Source of the DNA: Scilla litardierei
Taxonomy: Eukaryota > Streptophyta > Magnoliopsida > Asparagales > Asparagaceae
Direction: 5' to 3'
NCBI GenBank assembly: GCA_030789695.1
Contig: CM061141.1
Span: forward strand, 172,312,807 to 172,376,806
DNA: 64,000 bases
The notes under the pieces were generated by a model, which was not told where the DNA came from, did no database searches, and saw only the letters and a list, made by a program, of their open reading frames with translations. This document shows, one piece after another, positions 55,001-64,000 of this stretch. Position numbers and translations under genes: made by a program. The first letter of the stretch is position 1. The number at the start of each line of letters is the position of its first letter.

Positions 55001-57574
55001 TAATAAAACAGTCTATATCTTCCATAAAATGTAAAAAATATCACCGAGCTCAAAAAATACGTAAAAAAATCCGTTGGAACCGGAAGATCAATTGCAAAAT
55101 AAGAGAAGACATCATTAGGCTATAAAAATCATATCATTAATAAAAAGATCCAAAAATTTTCGAAAATGTAGAAACTAGACAGGAGTTCAGAAAAATCTGC
55201 AAAAATGTGCGTTGAAACCGGGAGATTGCCATCTTTAACTAAAAAATAAGTGAAGAAAAAATTAGGTCAAAATATATATCATTTAGTAAAAAGATCCATA
55301 ATTTTTCGAAAATGTTGAAAAAATATCTCCAAGCTCAGAAAAATCAACAAAAATGTTTGTTGGAACCGGGAGATCGCATCTTCAGCTAAATAATAAGAGT
55401 AGACAAAATTAGGTTATAAAATTCATATCATTTAATATAAAGATTCATATCATACAGAAATATAAAAAATAGCTGGGAGCTCAGAAAAATCCGAAAAATG
55501 TCCGTTGGAACCGAGAGATCGCCATCTTCAACTGGAAAATTTAAGAAGACAAAATTAGGCCAAAAATCATATTATTTAATACAAAGATACATATCTGCCA
55601 TAAAATGTATAAAAGGGCATCATGCTCAGAAAAATCCGCATAAATGTCCGTTGGAACCGGGTGATCGCAATATTCAACAGAAAAAAGAGAAGACAAAATT
55701 AGGCCAAAAAATCATATCATTTAATAAAATAATTCATATCTTCCAAAAATGTAGAAAAAAGCCCAAATCTAAGAAAAAATTGCAGAAAATGTCTATTGGA
55801 ACCGGAAGAGCGCCATATTCAACTGAGAAATATGAGAAGATTAAATTAGGCTGCAAAAATCTTGTCATTTATTAAAGAGATCCATTTCTTTAATAAAATG
55901 TAGAACATAGCCTGGAGCTCAGAAAAATCTGCAAAAATGTCCGTTGGAACTGTGAGATCACCATCTTCAACTAAAAAATAAGAGAAAAAAATATGATATA
56001 AAAATCATTTCATTAACATAAATATTTTTATCATCTAGAAAGTGTAAAAAATAGCCGCGAGCTCCGAAAAATCCTTAAAACGTCCGTTGGTACAGGGAGA
56101 TCAGCATCTTCATTTGAAAAATAAGAGAAAACAAAATTAGACCAAAATATCATATAATTTAATAAAATGGTACATATCTTCCAAAGTGTGGAAAATAGCC
56201 CGGAGCTCAGAAAAATCCGCAAAAATGTTCGTTTGAACCGGGAGATCGCCCTCTTCAAATGGAATATAAGATAAGAAAAAATTAGGCAAAAACATATCAT
56301 TTAATAAAAGATCACTATCTTCAACTGGAAAATAAGAGAAGATAAATTTAGGCTATAAAATTGATATCAATTGATAGAAAGATCCATATCATTCATAAAA
56401 TGTAGAAAATAGCACCAAGTTTCGAAAATGATATATGAAAATCATATCAGTTGAAGATGGCGATATCCCGGTTACAACAGACATTTTTATAGATGAATAT
56501 GGCGATTTCCCGGTTCCGATCTTGTCTTCCGGTTTCGATCTTGTCTTCTCTTGTATTTCAGTTGAAGATGGCGATTTCCCTGTTTCAACGAACATTTTTG
56601 CGTAATTTTTTCTTCTCAGATATCATTTAATTAAACGTTCCATATCTTCCAGAAAATGTGAAAAATATCCCAGAGCTTAGAAAAATCGGGATAAATGTCC
56701 TTGGAACCGGGAGATTGCCATCTTTAACCGAAATATAAGAGAAGACAAAATAAGGCCAAAAAATCATATCATTCATTAAAAATATCGACATCATCACCTG
56801 GAAAATAAGACAAGATAAAATTAGGCAACAAAAATCATATCAATTAATATAAAGATTCTTATCTTCCAGAAAACATAGAAAATAGCCCCAAGCTCAAAAA
56901 AATTTGAAAAATGTTCCGTTGGAAAAGGGAAATCACCCTCTTCAACTGAAAAATAAGAGAAGGCAAATTTAGGCTTTAAAAATCATATCATTTATAATAA
57001 AGGTCCATATCTTACAGAAAATATTGAAAATAGCTCCGACCTCAGAAAAATTTGCAAAAATGTCTGTTGGAACCGAGAGATCGTCATCTACATCTGAAAA
57101 ATAATAGGAGACAAAATTAGGCCAAAAAAATCATATTATTTAATATAAAGATCGCCATCATCAATTGAAAAATAAGAGAAGACAAAATTAGGCAAAAAAT
57201 CATAAAAATTAATATAAAAATTCTTATTTTACAGAAAATATAGAAAATAGCCCTACCCTCAGAAACATACACAAAAATTTCCATTGGAAATGTGAGATCA
57301 CCCACTTCAACTGAAAAATAAGAGAAGACAAAATTAGGCCATAAATCATATCATTTAATAAAAAGATCCATATCTTACGGAAAATGTAGAAAATAGCGCA
57401 GAGCTCAGAAAATTCCGCAAAAATGTCCATTGGAACCGGGAGACTGCCATCTTCATCTGAAAAATAAGAGAAGACAAAATTAGGCTATAAAAATCATATC
57501 ATTTAATGTAAAGATTCATATCTTATAGAAAATTTTGAAAATATCCCGGACCTCAGAATAATACGCAAAAATGT
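52094..57574 (-). repeat. Satellite 1, minus-orientation block, right of copia element
   Basis: About 37 more ~146-bp monomers in minus orientation, ending abruptly at a gypsy gag. It includes an adjacent pair that is nearly identical (starting about 53750 and 53895) and two copies of a larger block containing an inverted piece (about 52880-53420 and 56320-56860). Frames here are repeat shadows. Confidence 0.94.
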
Positions 57575-57983
57575 TACCTTCAGAGTAGTCATGGCATAAG
57601 AAAATTTGCTCAACACGCATTTTCCACTCCAAATACGCATCAGGATCATTTTTGCCGTGAAAAGAAGGTACTTTGATTTTAATTCCACCAATGTTGTCTC
57701 CTTGGTTTCTAGGTCTCCTTTGTTCATCACGATGAAATCTCCTTCTTCTTGGTTGATGATATTCAAATTCATCCCCATCAACTTGGCTCCCCGTATCTCC
57801 ATGAGGTTGTTCTTGATTGTTTGGATGATTTTTTTGTGTAGAATCTTGATTCTCCATTTGATCTAATCGTTCATGGATTCGTTCTAGCTTTTTGTCAAAC
57901 AATCTCTCAAGATGGCTCACTAATGCTTGCATTTGAAAAGATGATTCTCCATGTTGTGTAGTATCTTCTGGATTTCCTGCCAT
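57575..57983 (-). pseudogene. Ty3/gypsy gag, N-terminal part, truncated by satellite
   Basis: The minus strand starts MAGNPEDTTQHGESSF, then a coiled-coil-like LERLFDKKLERIHERLDQ, a basic stretch PRRRRFHRDEQRRPRNQ and the Retrotrans_gag start IKIKVPSFHGKNDPDAYLEW ... FLCHDYSE. Relatives go on with the rest of capsid; here satellite 1 begins right after CHDYSEG. The start follows its primer site by about 610 bases of leader. It would be the capsid protein of a gypsy element. Confidence 0.87.
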
Positions 57984-58596
57984 GTTAGTGACAAAAAGTA
58001 TATACTCTTGATAATCTCACCAACTCACAATTCCCTCAGAATCTGTCCTTGGCTCGTATGCAACCCAAATCCTTGTTGGGTAATCCAATAATGCCAATTA
58101 CTCACTTCAACTAAGTATGTAGTGGTGGTTGGTAAAATTGTGAAAAATGGATGGGTTTAGGCCTGAAGTAGGATTAGCTCTAGAGTAGGAATTCGATGAA
58201 AAGAAGGGAATTTCTTAGTAGTGCAAGACAAAAATGCAACAATAAGAGCTATTAAATTTGTAAGATAAGAGAGTGTAAGAACTGAATTGGGCACCACTGT
58301 TTGTTTTTCTTTCTCGTTTTTTGCCAAGCTTTACTCTTTTTTTCCTTTTTTCGGATTTTTTTCTTTTGCTTTTTTTGGGTGCTTTACTTGTACAAACTAA
58401 ATAAACAGCAAACAAACAAAGTCTCTCAAAAGTTGAAAGATAAAACAAAATTCTTGCTCGCTAAGAATATAAGCTAAGTGAAAGGTTTTTGGAAAGTTTC
58501 TTGTTTTGGCAGAAACAAAGGAAAGGAAAGGATTTGAAAGAGAATTTTTTTTGAAGCAATAAAATGATTGAAAGAAACCTACCGTGTTAACCTGGG
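57984..58596 (-). other. Leader of the truncated gypsy element
   Basis: Noncoding minus-strand sequence from primer site to gag start; T-rich and A-rich low-complexity tracts (58300-58400). The frames at 58215-58448 and 58397-58759 span leader or LTR and show no family. Confidence 0.6.
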
Positions 58597-58608
58597 GCTC
58601 TGATACCA
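58597..58608 (-). other. Gypsy primer binding site, initiator-Met tRNA
   Basis: Plus strand GCTCTGATACCA is exactly the 3' end of plant initiator-Met tRNA with CCA; minus strand TGGTATCAGAGC, two bases from the LTR. Confidence 0.93.
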
Positions 58609-58610
58609 AA

Positions 58611-59550
58611 TGATGTGAAACTCGAGAGGTGGCACGATCTTCACGGCATAGGATGTTTAAGAAACTCGAAAACAAACTTAAAAGAAGGATATGATCATCA
58701 CACTCCAAAATAAGTGAAAGGAAATATGGAGTTATAAGCTCTAGATAAGGATGGTTCACTGACCTGACAAATGCAAATAGCCAACCAACGTGGTAAAGAA
58801 CATGACCTGCTACTTAGACCACTTGCCCAACCACGAACACAAGTTTAACCAATCCACACAGCAACACACTTGGGTTGAAGTACGAATTGGGGGCTTTTAC
58901 AGATTTGGATCACCAATCTCATAAGGAAGATTGACTATGCAAGGTTCCACAAGAGCTAAAGAAGATAGATACTCACACAATATGATAGAACAGTTAAATT
59001 CTGAATTGATAATCTGATTGATCCTGTTACAAAGGATTACATGCCCTATATATAGATAGAGCTTTGGAAACTAAAAAGACTCTTTAAAAGACACAATTAA
59101 AGACCACTAATGGCTCTTGATCTCCCCATGAATTCAGATTTTAATGGTATGCCTCTTCATCTCCCATTAATTCAGAATTAATGGTATGACTCTCCATCTC
59201 CTCATGAATTCAGAATTAATGGTTGCACACGACTCATAATATTCCCATGAATTCAGAATTAATGGTTACACATGACTCTTGATATTCCCCCATGAATTCT
59301 GAAGTTTGATTGCAAATGACTCTTCTTATTCTCCAAATTATTCAGCATTATCCAATCTTGGGCCTTAATTTTCTTGGGCTTGGATTAGCAAGATTAAGGC
59401 CTGATTTGCTTCTTTTTAGCACAAGTTTCTTGGGCCAGCAATGCTTCTACTTGGGCCCCAATTGCATCTTGCGTTCTTTTTAGCTTTCCTCTTGTCATTG
59501 GGCCTTCACTTAGAATTAGGTCTTCAGTTTGTAATTTGATGGACACATCA
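58611..59550 (-). repeat. Gypsy element LTR (940 bp)
   Basis: Plus strand TGATGTGAAACTC...GGACACATCA; the ends form a perfect 7-bp inverted repeat TGATGTG/CACATCA. Adjacent to the primer site, so it is the 5' LTR of the minus-strand element. A tandem at 59115-59290 repeats (CCC)ATGAATTCAGAATTAATGGT four or five times. The partner LTR is not in the window. Confidence 0.88.
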
Positions 59551-61223
59551 CTAATGGATGAAGGAGGGCATGATAGACCTCAAACGATCGAAATCCTCGT
59601 TCCTGAGCTTCCGATAGTGCGCCACCATCACTTTCTATCGAAAAACTACAAGAATTTTATCTTGGATTCAAAACACAAGCAATGGCATCCGTCTCTGATT
59701 TCTGGGACCCACACGAAATTTATGGAAGTTTTGGAGGAATATGATGTCAAATAGAGAGTAAACGTTGTTTATATGCGGAGAGGAGGTTGTTTCCTCTATT
59801 CCTACGAAATTTCAATTTGAATTGCCCAACGGTTGCATAAAATTGAAGGTTTGAAGAATTTTTCGGTTTCTGGCAGCCATAGCTCACTCTAATGGATGTA
59901 GGAGGGCATTCTAGGCCTCAAACGATCGAAATATTCGTTCCAGAGCTACCGATAGTGCGTCACCATCGTTTTCTATCGAAAAACAGCATGAATTTATTCT
60001 TGGATTCAAAACAAAAGAAATTATACCCGTTTCTGACTTCTGAGACTTGCACGGATTTCGTGGGAGTTTTGGAAGAATAGGTGGACAAATGTAGAGTAAA
60101 TGTTGTTTCTATACGGAGAGTAGGTTGTTTCCTCTATTCCCACTTAATTTCAATTGGAATTGCCCAACAGTTGTCCAAAATAACAGCTTTGAAGCATTTT
60201 TCGGTTTCTGGCTACCCTAGCTCACTCTAATGGATGAAGCGTGTCATTCTAGGTCTCAAATGATCGAAATCTTCATTCCTGAGCTTTCGATAGTGCGCTA
60301 CCATCGTTTTTATCGAAAAACTGCAAGAATTTACTCTTGGATTCAAAACACAAGCAATTGCACTCGTCTCTGATTTCTGGGACTCGTCCGGATTTCATGG
60401 GAGTTTTGTAGGAATATGAGGACAAATGGAGAATAAACGTTTTTTCTATGTGGAGAGGAGGTAGTTTTGTCGTCTATTCCCACGAAATTTCAATTGGAAT
60501 TGCCCATCTATTGCCCAAAATTGCAGGTTTGAAGCATTTTTCGATTTTTGGCTGCCCTAGCTCACTCTAATGGATTAAGGAGGGCATTATAGTCCTCAAA
60601 CGATCAAAATATTCGTTTCTGAGCTTCTGATGGTGCGTCACCATCGTTTTCTACCGAAAAACTACATGAATTTTCTCTTGGGTTCAAAACACAAGTACTT
60701 GCACCCGTCTCTGATTTCTGGGACTCGTTCGGATTTTGTTGGAGTTTTGGAGTGATATGATGACAACTGGAGAGTAAACATTGTTTCTATATGGAGAGGA
60801 GGTTGTTTCCTCTATTCCCACGAAATTTCAATTAGAATTGCCCAACAGTTGCCCAAAATAGCAGGTTTGAAGCATTTTTCGATTTCTGGCTGCCCTAGCT
60901 CATCTAATGGATGAAGGAGGTCATTCTAGACCTCAAACGATTGAAATATTCGTTCCTGAGCTTACTATAGTGCGTCACAATCATTTTCTACCAAACAACT
61001 ACAAGAATTTACTCTTGGATTCAACACACAAGCAATTGCACCCGTCTCTGATTTCTGGGACTCGCACAAATTTCGTGGGAGTTTTGGAGGAAAATGAGGA
61101 CAAATGGAGAGTAAACGTTGTTTCTAGGCAGAGAGGAGGTTGATTACCCTATTCCCACGAAATTTCAATTGGAATTGCCCAACGGTTGCCCAAAATAGCA
61201 GGTTTGAAGCATTTTTCGGTTTC
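59551..61223. repeat. Satellite 2 (~338-bp monomer, five copies)
   Basis: Units begin at 59551, 59889, 60227, 60567 and 60904 (spacing 338, 338, 340, 337) with CTAATGGATGAAGGAGGGCAT; the first abuts the gypsy LTR and the last is cut by the LINE. Each unit contains the words CCTCAAACGATCGAAAT, TTTCTATCGAAAAAC and TGGGAGTTTTGGAGGAATATGA. Three units keep a related ~60-codon frame (59551, 59892, 60907) but others break it, so I treat it as satellite, not genes. Confidence 0.92.
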
Positions 61224-64000
61224 TTTTTTTGGATAAGGTAAGTATTATAACCAAAAAACAATATACACAAGCACAAGGGCATACCCATGAACATAAAGTT
61301 AGGGACAGACCTCTAACTATAATATAAACATAGACATCTGGTACAAATATTACTAGTGCCTTACATTAAAACACAACTGAAAACCCAAAAACTACTCAAA
61401 AACACTATCTGAAACTCCCTAAGAGCATTGTAGCCCTTTATTCTCCATGGATGCAGCCACCCCCTTGTAAGGAATCAACATGAGTTCTTACTAAGAATTT
61501 GACATACTCAACCAGCTGGGACATTCATCTAGGTGGCTCATCATGCAAGCGAGAATTACGCTCCCTTAAAATAGCATAAACTGCTACTGCTAGCATAAGG
61601 CGCACAATCATACCACGAAGAGATGTGTGACTAAATCCTCCTATCCCAGAAATAGTCTCCGACCATAAACGTGGTTCTCAAGGGAGGTCACATTTGACAT
61701 GCAAGGAAGGCCATATGTACCTGGTGGAGGAACAATTAAAGAATAGAAGCTCCACATCTTCATACCCCACACCACACAAAACACAACGAGCCTCAGAAAT
61801 GCATCCATACCTAATTAGCGTATCCCAAGTAGTAAAAGCATCTCGAATTGCTAACCAGAGAATAAAAGCATACCTATGAATCCTCCACTTATGCCAAACC
61901 ACCTACCACCAGTCAAAAAAAGGAAAATCGAGGCCTCAAAAGTTTATAAGCACTGCGAATAGAAAACATTCCTACCGAATCTAGCCACTCCAATTCATCA
62001 GTACGGCTCGAATCAAGTTTAAAATGACTTGGTGTATCCGAACGCAACTGTATCAAATTCAGAGATTGTGCAGAAGGCAAACACCATTCCTTACCATTCA
62101 TAAGGGCAACCACAGTAGCGTTATGACCCAATCCAGAATCATAAATAATACGATATCCAAAAGTTTCCACAAGAGGGCCAAGAGGATGCCAATTATCAAA
62201 CCATAATGAAATACTACGGCCATCACCTAAACGAAACCTCATATGTGTGCGAACAAATGGACGAAGACTCAGAATCTTTCTCCAACTCCAAGAGCAATCA
62301 CCAGGGTATGTCACCTCCCACATACTTCGTCCCCTCAGAAGATAGGAATAAACCCAAGAACACCCCACAGAGTCAGGAGGACGAGAACACAAAAACCAAA
62401 GATGCTTCATAATAGCGGCCTTCTTCCAATGCTACATACTCTTAATTCCCAAACCACCTTCCTCGAAAGGCAAGCAAATAGAATCCCAAGAAACCTTAGC
62501 CACTTCAGACGACAAATCAGTACCCTTCCAAAGGAAAGATCGAAGAGTAGCAATAACTTGCCGAATGATTGCCTTTGGAAGGATAAACATGGAAGCCTAA
62601 TATACATGAATGGGGAACAACACCGACTTAATAAGTTGGAGTCTACCTGTAAATGACAAAGCACGATAAACCCAATTCTGAGCTCTAGCTACAATACGCT
62701 CTACTAACACACAGCAATCCACGGCCTTTAGCTTAGTAGAAATTAAAGGAACCCCAAGATAACGCATATGCAAAGTACCCTCTTTATACTTAAGAATTCC
62801 AAGCAAATGCTCTACACTTTGAGAAGACACCCCCCATATAAACATATGGCTCTTTGAAGGATTTGGAATAAGACCAGATAATTCTTGAAACTGTTGAATG
62901 CAATCTCCAATCATAACAACAAAATCTGATTCTGCTCTACAAAAAATCATAAGATCGTCCGCAAAACACAAATGAGAAATCTTCTCCTTTTCACATCTCC
63001 AATGATATTGAAAAGGCCTCTCCTCAACCATACGACATATCAAGCTTGAGAAAACCTCCATAGCCAGAACAAACAAATAAGGGGACATAGGATCCCACTG
63101 CCTTAACCCACGACCTCCTGAAAAAAAACCCTGCAACTCTCCATTAATGCAAACAGAATATCTAGGGCTGTAGAAATACACTCATGAATCCAACCAAAAA
63201 TCCTAGTAGTGAATCATATCACACAAAGCACGGATATCATGAAATCACAACGAATAGAGTCATAAACTTTCATAAGATCAACCTTTAGAGCACAACGAGG
63301 AGGCCCACTCCTTTGATGATAATTATGTAATAATTCTTGAGAAAGTAAGATATTGTCACTAATCCTCCTACCCTTAATAAAAGCAGTCTGATAAGGGCCA
63401 ACAAAAGATGATAACACACCTTTAAGTCTATTAGCAATAAGCTTTTCAATACACTTATAAACTGCATTGCAATAGGAAATAGGCCTAAAATCTTTGACTT
63501 GAGAAGGACTAGGAATTTTAGGAACAAAAGCAATAGCGGTTGCATTTACCTGTTTCAATTGCTTTCCAGAATAAAAGGAATTTATAGCATAAAGCACATT
63601 ATCACCAACAATGCTCCATGCCTTCTTAAAGAAACCAGAATTAAAACCATCTGGCCAGGTACTTTGTTGTCCTTTAAAGAGAAAAGAACATCCATAATCT
63701 CATCATCTAACACCTCCTTAGCTAGCTTACAGCTTTGCAACTCAGAAACCCGCTTAGGCAACATTTTACTAAGGAATTCCTCTTCAACCTCCTCACACCC
63801 TTGTTGTGGCCCAAGAAGAGACTCATAATAAGATAGTATAACATCCTTAACAGCATCAGGATCATCCACTCTAGTGTTGTCCTCCTTTGAATTAGCTCGA
63901 ATCATGCTTCTACTATGATGTTGCTTCAGAGCACGAAAAAAGAAGTTTGATCACCTAAATTCAGCCACTGCACACAGGAATTTTGCCTAAGAATGCTCTC
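61224..64000 (-). mobile_element. L1-type LINE, 3' part, running off the window
   Basis: The minus-strand element ends in a short A-run (T-run at 61224-61231 on the plus strand) inside satellite 2. It contains the reverse transcriptase palm and thumb and the zf-RVT domain of plant LINEs. The endonuclease and 5' end lie beyond 64000. About 450 bases between the tail and the zf-RVT frame are 3' untranslated. Confidence 0.9.
61678..63905 (-). pseudogene. LINE ORF2 (reverse transcriptase, zf-RVT), broken and partial
   Basis: Read right to left in several frames. 63582-63905: pre-RT segment with DAVKDVILSYYESLLG. 63214-63597: RT fingers AFVPKIPSPSQVKDFRPIS, CIEKLIANRLKGVLS, FIKGRRISDNILLSQE and motif A KVDLMKVYDS. 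62597-63181: GRGLRQWDPMSPYLFVLAME and FADDLMIFC (catalytic FADD), then LSGLIPNPSKSHMF and RYLGVPLIS. 61913-62410: CRFRLGDGRSISLWFDNWHP-like connector. 61678-61902: zf-RVT RHAFILWLAIRDAFTTWDTL with Cys CVLCG. At least four frameshifts separate them. It would perform target-primed reverse transcription. The endonuclease is out of view. Confidence 0.92.

Noticed and set aside
38631..57574. CRISPR-like regularly spaced repeats
   Set aside because: The whole ~146-bp unit is repeated without unique spacers; it is a plant satellite.
38631..57574. Calling the satellite a functional centromere
   Set aside because: Monomer length alone is no proof; copy number and CENH3 data are needed.
58215..58759. 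Minus-strand frames near the gypsy primer site
   Set aside because: They cross leader, primer site and LTR and have no domain.

Overview
This window is repeat-filled, heterochromatin-like nuclear DNA of a flowering plant. I see no intact host gene, rRNA, tRNA or CRISPR array. The plant call rests on a Sirevirus-type Ty1/copia element, an Athila-like Ty3/gypsy element with a tRNA-Asp primer site, a plant L1-type LINE with a zf-RVT domain, and a Helitron carrying plant-only gene pieces (hydroxyproline O-galactosyltransferase, subtilase, MRP-type ABCC transporter, DUF616 protein).

Layout. 1-1403: minus-strand remains of a Ty1/copia element (gag, protease, pre-integrase); its 5' end (leader, primer site, 110-bp LTR) reappears at 37707-38630. 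Between them lies a Sirevirus (plus strand, 1404-37701) arranged LTR - interior - LTR - truncated interior, flanked by a 5-bp repeat CATAA. It holds two later insertions. An Athila-like gypsy element (7559-18258, minus strand, repeat GTGAG) splits its reverse transcriptase, and a 13.1-kb Helitron (21608-34737, minus strand) sits in a TA tract near its 3' end. 38631-57574: a ~146-bp satellite array that switches orientation near 44050. It is interrupted by a 134-bp SINE-like retroposon (43537-43670) and a complete but dead copia element (45961-52088, repeat AGATC). 57575-59550: a minus-strand gypsy fragment (gag start, leader, primer site, LTR). 59551-61223: a second satellite, period ~338 bp. 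61224-64000: a LINE on the minus strand, cut by the window end.

The main discovery is the Helitron. It has a textbook 3' end (18-bp perfect palindrome, 7-nt spacer, CTAG, host T) and a 5' TC end preceded by host A. On the minus strand, in the Helitron's own 5' to 3' direction, I can read exons of at least seven recognisable, unrelated plant genes: SRRM1-like PWI splicing factor, ABCC transporter, DUF616 (MUCI70/TOD1-like), subtilisin-like protease, carbamoyl-phosphate synthase small chain, NPF transporter and hydroxyproline O-galactosyltransferase. An unidentified terminal exon follows. Several fragments keep GT/AG splice borders, so a spliced chimeric transcript is conceivable. Most fragments have stops or frameshifts.

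A second theme is that three unrelated LTR elements here each carry clusters of short palindrome-cored repeats in their LTRs, with element-specific cores (ACTAGT, CGATCG, GGTCGA-type). All retroelement coding regions are broken by stops or frameshifts.
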